Origin: Candidatus Pelearchaeum maunauluense
GTDB lineage: Archaea > Thermoproteota > Nitrososphaeria_A > Caldarchaeales > Caldarchaeaceae
Assembly (NCBI GenBank): GCA_030059675.1
Contig: JANVYQ010000005.1
Location: 58,372 to 122,371 of the forward strand
DNA length: 64,000 nucleotides
Reading direction: 5' to 3'
The first letter of the stretch is position 1. Every line of letters begins with the position of its first letter. Shown here one piece after another: positions 35,808 through 43,839 of the stretch. The translations under genes and the position numbers were made by a program. Below the pieces are notes generated by a model. That model did no database searches, was not told the DNA's origin, and was given only the letters and a program-made list of their open reading frames with translations.

Positions 35808-37106
35808 ATGCCTACGCGTGTTTACGCAGAGCTCTATGGATGCGCCGCGAGCATGGCAGATGGCGAGATAGCCCTAGGCCTCCTCCGCGAGAGAGGCGCT
35901 GAGATAGTAGATTCGCCAGACAAAGCTGACATCAACATGATTGTTACCTGCGCCATCAAGGGTCCTACTTCCGATAGGATGATTTCGCGTATTAGGAAGC
36001 TCAGGGGCTATGGTAAGCCGCTTATTGTGGCTGGCTGCATGGCCAGCGGCGAGCCTGGGAAGGTTGTTAGGAGCGCTCCAGACGCTTATCTAATCCCGCC
36101 AAAAGAGATTACACGAATAACAAGCGTCTTTGAGTCCATTATAGGCACATCGCCGCATGATGGGCATAATGGGAATGGTGTAAAGCTTGGCCTTCCACGT
36201 GTGCGTAGAAATCCAGTTGTGGCTATAGTTCCCGTGTCTGAGGGATGTAGGTGGAGTAAGTGCAGCTTCTGTATAGTTCCGCGAACGCGGCCTGGATACG
36301 GAAGCTACCCTATACGTATGATACTTGAAGAGGCGAGGAAGAGTCTAGAGGAGGGCTGCCGCGAGGTCTGGCTAACAAGCCAGGACATGGGCTCTTATGG
36401 CCTGGAATCTGGCCGTAATCTTCTCCCAGAGCTTTTGGAGGCTATCAACATGCTTGAGGGCTCTTTCTATGTCCGCGTCGGGATGATGAACCCAATATAC
36501 CTGAGACCGATACTTGATAAGCTCATAAGCTCATTCAAGGGGGAGCATATCTTCAAGTTCTTGCATCTTCCCGTTCAGTCTGGCTCGGATAAGGTTTTGA
36601 AGAGCATGAATCGCGGACACAGCTCTAGGCTCTACCTAGAGATTGTGGAGAGATTCAGACGTTCCATACCTGAGCTTACGTTGATGACTGACATTATAGT
36701 TGGTTATCCTACTGAGGATGAGCTTGATTTTGAGGAGACTCTGGAGGTTGTGTGGAAGTCTGAGCCTGACTCGGTTAATGTGTCTCGTTTCTTCCCCCGG
36801 CCTGGGACTCCAGCGTGGCGGAGCAGGCCACTTCCACCTGATGTAGTTGCGCGTAGGACACGGGTGCTTAACGAGGTTTGTGGTGAGGTTTCTCTGCGGC
36901 GTAATGAGCGGTGGGTTGGCTGGACTGGTGAGGCGCTGGTGGACGAGGCGGGGATGAAGCGAGGCACTTGGATAAGCAGGAACTACGCATACAAGCCAAT
37001 CGTGCTGCATTCGGATGAGAACATGCTAGGCAGGCTGGTTGAGGTTGAGATAACCGAGGCCAAGCCCCACTTTCTCTATGGTAAGATTGTCAGTAGAGTG
37101 GGTTAG
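35808..37106 (+). CDS. tRNA t6A37 methylthiotransferase, MiaB/CDKAL1-like radical SAM enzyme
   Basis: 432 residues. N-terminal UPF0004 domain with cluster cysteines in YGCAASMADGEIA, VTCAIKGPT and VAGCMASGEP; radical SAM cluster CRWSKCSFC (Cys-x3-Cys-x2-Cys) near residue 150; SPLASH-type segment LEGSFYVRVGMMNP; C-terminal TRAM domain (GWTGEALVDEAGMKRGTW). The archaeal branch is the CDKAL1/MtaB-type enzyme that turns t6A37 to ms2t6A37. ATG at 35808. It is followed two bases later by thiI, another tRNA-sulfur gene, in one operon. Confidence 0.94.
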   Translation: MPTRVYAELYGCAASMADGEIALGLLRERGAEIVDSPDKADINMIVTCAIKGPTSDRMISRIRKLRGYGKPLIVAGCMASGEPGKVVRSAPDAYLIPPKEITRITSVFESIIGTSPHDGHNGNGVKLGLPRVRRNPVVAIVPVSEGCRWSKCSFCIVPRTRPGYGSYPIRMILEEARKSLEEGCREVWLTSQDMGSYGLESGRNLLPELLEAINMLEGSFYVRVGMMNPIYLRPILDKLISSFKGEHIFKFLHLPVQSGSDKVLKSMNRGHSSRLYLEIVERFRRSIPELTLMTDIIVGYPTEDELDFEETLEVVWKSEPDSVNVSRFFPRPGTPAWRSRPLPPDVVARRTRVLNEVCGEVSLRRNERWVGWTGEALVDEAGMKRGTWISRNYAYKPIVLHSDENMLGRLVEVEITEAKPHFLYGKIVSRVG

Positions 37107-37108
37107 GT

Positions 37109-38296
37109 GTGGAGCACGTATTCATAGCGCATTATGGCGAGATAGCGCTTAAGGGTAGGAATAGGCCAGCCTTTGAGCGTAGGCTGGCGGAGAACACGCA
37201 ACGCATACTAGGTGGGGGTTTTCGGGTTGCTAAGGAGGAGAGCCGTATAGTCATAACTCCTCTAGGAGAGTATGCTGTTGATGATGTGCTTAACCGTCTT
37301 AAGCATGTATTAGGAATCTCGGTCTTTGGATATGCCGTAAGATGCGAGCCCATCCCAGAAACGATAGTTGAGACGGTCCTTGAAGCTATCCGCGACGCGC
37401 CTAAGCCTGAAACGTTCGCGGTGGAGGCTAAACGGTCCTACAAACAGCATTCATTCACCTCGCTTGATGTGAGGCGGTGGGTTGCTGATGCTGTGAAGAA
37501 TAATTATGGCTGGAGACTTGATTATGACAATCCGAGCCTAACTATATTCGTTGAGGTAGGGCGGAGAAGCGCGTACATCTATCTACGGCGCTTTAAGGGG
37601 TATGGCGGCCTCCCCGTAGGTGTAAGTGGTAAGGTCCTCGCCCTACTCTCTGGAGGAACAGACTCGGCCGTTGCTTCATGGATGATGATGCGGCGCGGCT
37701 GCCGCGTTGATTTCCTTCATCTCCACGCTTACAGAAACTCGTCAGAGATTGTGGAGACGAAGATACCCGCACTCGTTGAGGCGCTCACAAGATATGGAAT
37801 ACGCTGTAGGCTGATAGTGGCTTCATTTCTCCCCTTCTACCAGATGATAACACGTGCGCCGCTTAGGCTTGAGCTCGTCCTCTTCCGCCGCTACATGCTG
37901 CACGTAGCTGACCGTATTGCTGCGCTAAGGGGATACCCAGCCCTCGCTACTGGTGATAGCCTGGGCCAAGTAGCCTCGCAGACGCTGCCCAACCTCGTAG
38001 CAGCGCAGGCAGGAGTCTCAAGGCCAGTACTCCGACCACTTATAGGGATGGATAAGCTTGCTATACAGCAGATAGCTGGAGAGATAGGCGTTTTAGAGAT
38101 AGCCCAACGGGATTATAAGGACTGTTGCTCCATCGTCTCGCGTCATCCAGCTACGAGTGTAAAGCCTGAGACACTAATCAGGGTTTGGGATGAGCTTGGT
38201 CTTGAGAGAGCTGTGGAGGAAACTGTAGAGCAGGCCGAATACTATGTTGCGGAGATAGGCTCTAGACTTATGCGAGCCGAGACGCAGCTACAGTGA
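37109..38296 (+). CDS. thiI: tRNA 4-thiouridine synthetase ThiI
   Basis: 395 residues: N-terminal ferredoxin-like and THUMP domains (AHYGEIALKGRNRPAFERRLAENTQRIL is the family signature), then the PP-loop ATPase LALLSGGTDSAVASWMM at about 178-194. The downstream YKDCCSIVSRHPAT contains adjacent cysteines in place of the usual persulfide-relay region; no rhodanese domain. It installs s4U in tRNA using ATP and sulfide or a carrier persulfide. GTG at 37109, two bases after the methylthiotransferase stop. Confidence 0.95.
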   Translation: MEHVFIAHYGEIALKGRNRPAFERRLAENTQRILGGGFRVAKEESRIVITPLGEYAVDDVLNRLKHVLGISVFGYAVRCEPIPETIVETVLEAIRDAPKPETFAVEAKRSYKQHSFTSLDVRRWVADAVKNNYGWRLDYDNPSLTIFVEVGRRSAYIYLRRFKGYGGLPVGVSGKVLALLSGGTDSAVASWMMMRRGCRVDFLHLHAYRNSSEIVETKIPALVEALTRYGIRCRLIVASFLPFYQMITRAPLRLELVLFRRYMLHVADRIAALRGYPALATGDSLGQVASQTLPNLVAAQAGVSRPVLRPLIGMDKLAIQQIAGEIGVLEIAQRDYKDCCSIVSRHPATSVKPETLIRVWDELGLERAVEETVEQAEYYVAEIGSRLMRAETQLQ

Positions 38297-39285
38297 AGGT
38301 TCAGCGCTTCTCGGCCTAGCCCTCCTCTGGGCGGCGTAACTCCGCGCACCGCGTATTATTATGAACGCCGTGACACCGACCAGTAGAACGAAGAGCATCA
38401 TACTGACGTAGAAGAGGGTCTGGAGCTGCGATATGTCTTGCTGAAGCCTGTTTATCGTAGCTTCCTTGAGGGAGAGCTGTTTCTGTAAGTCGTCGCGGTC
38501 GCTCTGAAGCTCCTCAACCTGCTTCTGCAAAGGCTCTATCTCCTTCTGGAGCTTATCCAACTCCTGTGTCAAGTTTCCTATTCTCTCCTCAGCATCTTGA
38601 AGCTCGTTCTGCAGAGATAGAATCCTGTCTTCATTCTCGCGTATGCTCCCAAGAACGTCTATCGTGTTTTTCGGCGGTGGAATTCCAAGAGAACCCCAGA
38701 AGATAAGCGCGGGTGGTAGAAAACTGCCTTCATGGAGGATTACATCACCCAGCGGGAGATACGCTTCTTTGTAGGACTCTACGAAGCTCAGACCATCCGC
38801 ATATAAGTCTAAGGTTTCGGCATCAAAAAGCTTCACGGCACCCGTAACTACTATTTCCTGACCAGCGCTCACATTTAGAGCTCCAGTAAAATATCCTATG
38901 GCCCAAACGGCTCCGGCTCAACTCCATCCATCTTAGGCGGTTCAACGAACTCAAACTGTGTAAGGAGGCCTCTGCTCTCGTTTCTGAGAGCGCCCTTGCT
39001 AAAGCCATTCACCAAGAAGATTGCTATGTTCTGGGCATCCTGCTCAAAGATGTACGTGATTTTGAAGTTGACGATTATCTCCTCTCCCACATCTAGGCTT
39101 ATCTCGTAGGACGATCTGCCTGTTATGTTCCATTCTCCCCCACTCAGGGGTCTCCACTCAACGGTGTATGATAGCTCTCCATCAGGTAGCCATGACGGGT
39201 CTACCTCTTGGGCTGTGGATAATGGTATGAGCGTTAGGAGAGTGAGTAGTATTACTGGGAGCAAAGCTTTGCTGTATGACATCAC
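38288..39285 (-). CDS. Secreted/membrane coiled-coil protein split by a one-base frameshift
   Basis: Two frames, 39285-38896 (129 residues, signal peptide plus beta-rich domain) and 38872-38288 (194 residues), belong together. Adding one base within the AAACCC run at 38902-38907 (+ strand) reads EPEPFG-AIGYFTGALNVSAGQ continuously and yields 332 residues; 998 bases is one short of 333 codons. Layout: signal peptide 1-25, an immunoglobulin-like ectodomain, coiled coil about 214-290 rich in Gln/Leu/Glu, a membrane helix 291-312 and a basic tail. A surface spacer or sensor is plausible; function is unknown. It is either a sequencing error or a true lesion. Overlaps thiI by nine bases, convergent. 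Confidence 0.75.
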
Positions 39286-39404
39286 CCACCAGCTCGCGGA
39301 ATCTGCTTATAAATCATTACCACGGGGCATCAGCGGGTTATATCGACGCGGTATGCTTTTACGGACAAGCAATATATGCGTCTAACATAATTCTTGAGAG
39401 CGTC

Positions 39405-40229
39405 TTGGTAAATGAGGACTCTCCTGGCGTAATTCTAAGCCCCTTGCCACGCGTATTAATATACCTAGGCCTAGCTATGATGCTTGTAAGCTTCTTCCTC
39501 TTCTACGCTGGGCATATGATACGGCTATATCCTGGCCGTGAGGCGTTTCTCATAACGTCGCTGATAGGATTCCAAGCGGTAGTTATCGGAAGATTCGTAC
39601 ACGCCAAGCCTATGGAGAGAATATTACTGGCCGTTGCTGGAGCTTCATTCGCAGCCGCAACAATCTCGCTACTGCGCTACCCCACATTCAGCTTCGGCAG
39701 ATGGGACTACTTCATCTTCATGACGCTACTCTTCCTAGCATTCATAACCGCTGGCCTTCTACCCGTATGGAAGGTTAGGCCACAGGACTACGGCATAGCT
39801 GGGGCGTTCATAGTCTCGTTCTTCTTTGAGATGTTCGGCTTTCCCCTGAGCCTCTACCTGATAAACACTCTGTTCGGCGCAGGACTCCCAATAGAAGGGA
39901 GGATAGGCCTGGAGAAAGCGCATCTCTGGGTTACTCTCGGCATAACGGATAGCGTAACGGCGCACTTCCTCTCGGCGCTAATAATAAGCGTAGGAGTCGC
40001 GCTCCTCGTAATAGGACACACCACGCTCTACTCAGGCAGAGGAAGAGTGGTTAACTGGGGTATTTACCGCTACATGAAACATCCACAATATACGGGGATA
40101 GTAATGATTACTGGCGGCATGCTAATAGAGTATCCAACAATCCCCGCGTTTGTGATGTGGCTTGCTCTTACATTGATGTATGTTGTTAAAGCTAGACGGG
40201 AGACGCGCGAGTTGCTAGCCCGCGCCTAA
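39405..40229 (+). CDS. Isoprenylcysteine carboxyl methyltransferase-like membrane protein
   Basis: About 274 residues from TTG 39405, seven or so membrane helices. The C-terminal part GRGRVVNWGIYRYMKHPQYTGIVMITGGMLIEYP is the ICMT/phospholipid-methyltransferase signature, in which the RYMKHPQY block binds S-adenosylmethionine headgroup contacts. The substrate is unknown: a lipid or small molecule. The frame opens at 39276 but that start would lie inside the divergent gene; AATATAT at 39371-39377 makes TTG 39405 the better start. It overlaps the convergent DoxX-like gene by 38 bases. Confidence 0.75.
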   Translation: MVNEDSPGVILSPLPRVLIYLGLAMMLVSFFLFYAGHMIRLYPGREAFLITSLIGFQAVVIGRFVHAKPMERILLAVAGASFAAATISLLRYPTFSFGRWDYFIFMTLLFLAFITAGLLPVWKVRPQDYGIAGAFIVSFFFEMFGFPLSLYLINTLFGAGLPIEGRIGLEKAHLWVTLGITDSVTAHFLSALIISVGVALLVIGHTTLYSGRGRVVNWGIYRYMKHPQYTGIVMITGGMLIEYPTIPAFVMWLALTLMYVVKARRETRELLARA

Positions 40230-40677
40230 AAAGACGGGTAACGCTAATAATCTCAGACGACCTGTCAAAGATTAACTGCATGTTAAGTAGTATGGGAGCA
40301 AAGTAAAACCAGAAGACCAGCGGAAACTCGCTCTCATTCCATGGACAGCTACAGAACGCGAATGTGGCTAGCAGGTTTAGGCCTATTAACGCTCCTATAG
40401 CTCCAGCTACGTTGACGAGTATGCCTAGGATTACCATAAGCCCCACAGCGGTTTCTGCTATTGTTATAATCCGCGCTATATTCTCCCAGCTCCACGCTAC
40501 AGTCGCCCGCAGTATATCACCGTATAGCGGTACATAGTTCCCCTCCGCCGCTGTCTTGAGAAGCCGCTCAACCCACGAGATATCAAGCCAGCGCTGGCTA
40601 GCGAAGTAAAGCCAGTAAATCCCTATTGAGAGTCTAAGCATTAGTTGCCAAGCAAGCTGTAGGCGCTCTCTCCTCAT
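40192..40677 (-). CDS. DoxX/DoxD-like four-helix membrane protein
   Basis: 161 residues with four hydrophobic segments. The N-terminal helix LRLSIGIYWLYFASQRWLDISW followed by a long periplasmic loop, then ITIAETAVGLMVILGILVNVAGAIGALIGLNLL and FWFYFAPILLNM, matches the DoxX/DoxD superfamily. Some members are thiosulfate:quinone oxidoreductase subunits; most have no known function. FCSCPWNESEFP contains a CxC pair. ATG at 40677. It forms a two-gene unit with the gene upstream at 40.7-41.2 kb. Confidence 0.75.
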   Translation of the reverse strand: MRRERLQLAWQLMLRLSIGIYWLYFASQRWLDISWVERLLKTAAEGNYVPLYGDILRATVAWSWENIARIITIAETAVGLMVILGILVNVAGAIGALIGLNLLATFAFCSCPWNESEFPLVFWFYFAPILLNMQLIFDRSSEIISVTRLFRRGLATRASPV

Positions 40678-40688
40678 ACATTCATATG

Positions 40689-41210
40689 CTATCGTCTGGA
40701 CTTTAAAGCCAAGACGCCGCTCACGGCTACGATTATCTCGCTAACCAGCCTCGCGACGAAGCCAGGGATGTTGAAGAGGTATGCGGCGAAGGACTGGGGG
40801 CTGAATGCTTGTTCAAGGAAGCCTCTACGCGCAGCGGCATCCATGCCTAAGAGAAAGTCGCGGAATTCTGGTGGAACTATGAGCTGTGGATTCTCCTCAG
40901 CGGCCTTGAGGAGGGCGTCAACATAGTATGAGCCCGTCAGTGGGTTCAGCAACATGGCCAGCACCTGTAAGATGCCCCACACCAGACCTAGCTTCAAAAA
41001 CTTCGCAGGCCTCGCTAGCACTAGGCCAGCGGCGACAAAATCAATCAACACCATCACGACCAAAGCCGTCGAGTGAGGCACAGGCGCCCATATCCAGTTA
41101 TCAGCCCACAAGAGGCGTTGAGGCGGGCCTATGACCGCGTCCTCAACTAGTATGTAAATCCCGAAGACCCCTGAGAGGAGTAAGAATATGCCCGTAAGTT
41201 TCTGAAACAT
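40689..41210 (-). CDS. Four-helix membrane protein, unknown
   Basis: About 173 residues; helices at roughly 4-26, 47-68, 74-95 and 145-168 around a polar loop (VDALLKAAEENPQLIVPPEFRDFLLG). No family recognised with confidence; general shape resembles DoxX-associated proteins. ATG at 41210 is preferred to GTG 41222, because CAATATATAG at 41236-41245 on this strand puts transcription start near 41213. Eleven bases separate it from the DoxX-like gene downstream. Confidence 0.7.
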   Translation of the reverse strand: MFQKLTGIFLLLSGVFGIYILVEDAVIGPPQRLLWADNWIWAPVPHSTALVVMVLIDFVAAGLVLARPAKFLKLGLVWGILQVLAMLLNPLTGSYYVDALLKAAEENPQLIVPPEFRDFLLGMDAAARRGFLEQAFSPQSFAAYLFNIPGFVARLVSEIIVAVSGVLALKSRR

Positions 41211-41336
41211 GTTCAACGACACGAGGTTTTCAGCTCTATATATTGTTTTTAAAACTTTCCCAAAATATAGTCAACGATATTTTTGGATGGGGGAATCATT
41301 ATTTATCTAACTAAATCTAGGAAAAATCGTTAATCC

Positions 41337-42545
41337 TTGTTTGGAAAATACTCACCAACGCTTGCCGTTGGTTTTGTCAAGCGTGGAGACGTTCTAATAT
41401 CAATAGCTGTTCAGGTTTTTCTTGGTTTTTCCCTCGCTCATGGTTATGATTTTCGTGTTGGGTATGTTGCTGGGAGAAACATCGCTATGGGGTCATCTCC
41501 CTATTTTGGAGGTGAGCTGAGCGGCGAGTTGGCGGTTGGATACGGCGCTGATGTTCAAGGAATAGGTGAAACACCACTATGGGCGCTCTATATGGGCCTA
41601 GCTTACATAGCGTCATCAGGCTCTCCCCTGCTCTTCAACATGATAACCAAGATACCGATAATCGCGGCTAACGTCTCACTCGCATACCTCCTATTTACAC
41701 GCGGAAACCAGGGATGGAGATTCTTCCTCTTCAACCCATTTCTCATACTTGTCTCCTCAACGTGGGGCAAGGCGGATAACCTAGCAACGCTACTAATCGT
41801 GCTGGGGCTTATGCGTCTCTACTCAATAAAGACATCAGCGACCAGCGTGTCGCTCTCCATACTGATTAAGCCGCTCATAGTCGCTGTCATTCCAGCCTTT
41901 CTAGGCTATCTAAGGGCATTATCTAAACGCGCGTGGCTCTACCTGGCGTATGCTATTGCGATAAGCTCGGCTATCTTCTTAACGCCCTTCATGCTGTTGG
42001 GCTGGCCTCTCGCGACGCTAATCATCGGCTTCCCCAACTGGTTCAGATCAGTGGGCGGAATATCGCCGTTTAACATAGTGAGCATATCTTTAGGAGGCTA
42101 TACGCTTCCCGCAGAACTTGCATGGCTCTCCTACACCGCTCCAATAGCCATGCTGGCTCTCAGCATATTAGCTATTATACGCCCACCCAAGAGCTTTGAA
42201 GAAGCATGCAAGCTTGCTCTACTATCGGCTGCATTTTTCTTCACAGCTAGGCCATGGGTTTCGGAGCAGAACCTAGTACTGGTTCTTACGCTGCTCATAC
42301 TCGTATATGGTTGTATGCCGTCTAGGCTTCTCTGGGCTGTGCCCCTCCTCTTCATGATAGCCAACAACTCCCTACCTCAGCAGCTCTACTTGGTGTGGCC
42401 GCAGGTTATTGAGTGGCTTGCGTCTCTGGACACGTACATAAAGCCCTACAGGCTTGCCGCGCAGGTGGGGCTGACGATGGCCTGGCTGGCTGTGCTGTGG
42501 AGGTATGTGGTATGCGCGTATAGAGGAGGTATGGGGCAGGATTGA
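41337..42545 (+). CDS. Polytopic membrane protein resembling GT-C mannosyltransferases
   Basis: 402 residues with about ten helices. An acidic loop after the first helix (HGYDFRVGYVAGRNIAMGSSPYF) and the motif FNPFLILVSSTWGKADNLATLLIVLGLMRLYS resemble the GT-C glycosyltransferases that use polyprenyl-phosphate sugars (GT87/PIG-M-like). That would place it in cell-surface glycan or lipid glycosylation. Start is TTG 41337; ATTATTTATC near 41299-41308 is the likely TATA box. It overlaps the next gene at ATTGA. Confidence 0.65.
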   Translation: MFGKYSPTLAVGFVKRGDVLISIAVQVFLGFSLAHGYDFRVGYVAGRNIAMGSSPYFGGELSGELAVGYGADVQGIGETPLWALYMGLAYIASSGSPLLFNMITKIPIIAANVSLAYLLFTRGNQGWRFFLFNPFLILVSSTWGKADNLATLLIVLGLMRLYSIKTSATSVSLSILIKPLIVAVIPAFLGYLRALSKRAWLYLAYAIAISSAIFLTPFMLLGWPLATLIIGFPNWFRSVGGISPFNIVSISLGGYTLPAELAWLSYTAPIAMLALSILAIIRPPKSFEEACKLALLSAAFFFTARPWVSEQNLVLVLTLLILVYGCMPSRLLWAVPLLFMIANNSLPQQLYLVWPQVIEWLASLDTYIKPYRLAAQVGLTMAWLAVLWRYVVCAYRGGMGQD

Positions 42546-43399
42546 GCAGGCTTATAGCATACTCGCTATCCATAACACACTTCCTATGGTCTCTCTCACT
42601 CTTACTTGAGCCTTGGAGATACTCTGCTAAGTCAGTTGCACCGCAGCTCCTCGCCCTACTACACATAATAACCGCTGTACTACTGCTGGCAAGCAAGACA
42701 GCAATATTAGGAGGCTCCATCAGCGCCGCTATCCTAACATACTACTGGATATGGGTCAAGCCCATAGAGCCGATAGCAGAGCCTCAGAGCGTTGGAATAA
42801 TCGCAATATCAACAATATTCCTCATACCATACCTGCATAGGATACTTGGTTCTCCTTTGGCTGGTGGGGATACCGCGCTGCTCCTATTACGTCTTGGCGT
42901 TGCATATCCGTTTGTTGAGTGGGGGCTTGACGCCTTCAGAAACCCAGCGCACTTCATAGCTTTCTTCAGCAGCAACATAGTAACGAGGGCAATCATACCA
43001 GTGGAGTATATGCTCCCAGCTTCTTATGTGCTGGGCGTTTTTGAGCTTGTTGTTGCTTTGTCTCTGGTTCTCGGCATAGCTCCACGCGCCAGCGCTGTCG
43101 CCAGCTTTACCTCCTTGGTCGTCTTCAGTGCTATCGCTGGCTACCCTCTTGCTCTACCGCAGAATATAGCCCTCGCAGCAGCGTCGCTATACATATACAA
43201 GCGCGGGGCTGGTAGATACTCTGCTCAAGCCATACGCTTAAGCAGAGTCATGGAAAAGGTGTTAAAAGGAGTTTTTTGGCTTGGGCTGGGGCAAACAAAC
43301 CAACCACAAGAGAACCCAACAAGAACCGGGTTGTCAAACTTCGTAACCGACCCTCATATAGGGGTTCTGACCTGCGTAGTCTTTCATGGGCATACGTAG
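42542..43399 (+). CDS. DoxX family membrane protein with an abnormal C-terminal tail
   Basis: 285 residues. Two hydrophobic halves; the second, TALLLLRLGVAYPFVEWGLDAFRNPAHFIAFFSSN then LPASYVLGVFELVVALSLVLGIAPRASAVASFTSLVVFSAIAG, is a DoxX domain. The final 45 or so residues (from GLGQTNQPQENP) are hydrophilic, lack family similarity and coincide with the hairpin-rich DNA at 43.3-43.5 kb, so the natural end has probably been replaced by inserted sequence. TTG at 42542 overlaps the stop of the preceding gene. Function unknown. Confidence 0.75.
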   Translation: MSRLIAYSLSITHFLWSLSLLLEPWRYSAKSVAPQLLALLHIITAVLLLASKTAILGGSISAAILTYYWIWVKPIEPIAEPQSVGIIAISTIFLIPYLHRILGSPLAGGDTALLLLRLGVAYPFVEWGLDAFRNPAHFIAFFSSNIVTRAIIPVEYMLPASYVLGVFELVVALSLVLGIAPRASAVASFTSLVVFSAIAGYPLALPQNIALAAASLYIYKRGAGRYSAQAIRLSRVMEKVLKGVFWLGLGQTNQPQENPTRTGLSNFVTDPHIGVLTCVVFHGHT

Positions 43400-43501
43400 G
43401 TCTTGGGATTCATCAGCCTCGGGGCTCCTCATGGGTTCATTGAAGCCCTCATAAGCTCTTGGAAGAGCCTTAGGCCTGGGGAAAGCCCCTCCATCTGAAG
43501 T
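43296..43501 (-). mobile_element. Possible relic of an IS200/IS605-type element end (tnpB tail/omega-RNA-like hairpins)
   Basis: Non-coding-looking DNA with four close stem-loops: AACCC/GGGTT (43313-43317, 43328-43332), ACCC/GGGT (43350-43353, 43362-43365), GCTCTT/AAGAGC (43455-43460, 43463-43468) and GGGG/CCCC (43478-43481, 43486-43489). On the minus strand one frame stays open for about 55 codons before TGA at 43334. Such a structured 3' end overlapping a coding tail is how TnpB transposons end. No catalytic part of TnpB remains. The assignment is a guess from layout. Confidence 0.35.
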
Positions 43502-43839
43502 CTATCTATCTTGAAACTGCTGACTACGGCGGTTAAACACTACATTCCTAACGCGCACAAACTGATACAACCTTCTAGGACAGCTCAACGCAACGATACC
43601 TAAGCGCTTAATAACAAAACCTCAGAATAAAATTATGATGCATCACAACAATTATTGTATACCACTCCTAACGGGCTATTCTCGCTACCTTTCGTTCTTA
43701 ACTACTCTATTCGCAAGTAATAATTCGGATTTAGAAAAATAGGCACATTTTCCTCCTATTTCAGAGTAAGCCTAGACATAATTTTGGAATACCTCTGAAG
43801 TTGGGAAAGAATAATCATAAAAATACTTCATGTGCCAAG
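43502..43839. other. Intergenic stretch without a recognisable gene
   Basis: AT-rich. It holds a perfect palindrome TGATGCATCA (43637-43646) beside a second dyad ACAATTATTGT (about 43648-43658). A 30-codon frame from TTG 43511 (MKLLTTAVKHYIPNAHK) has no recognised homologue or ribosome site. Nothing else was supported. Confidence 0.6.

Noticed and set aside
43296..43600. RNase P RNA or SRP 7S RNA
   Set aside because: Conserved blocks of either RNA (GAGGAAAGTC, ACAGAA; GGAAGG...AGCAGC loop) are missing.
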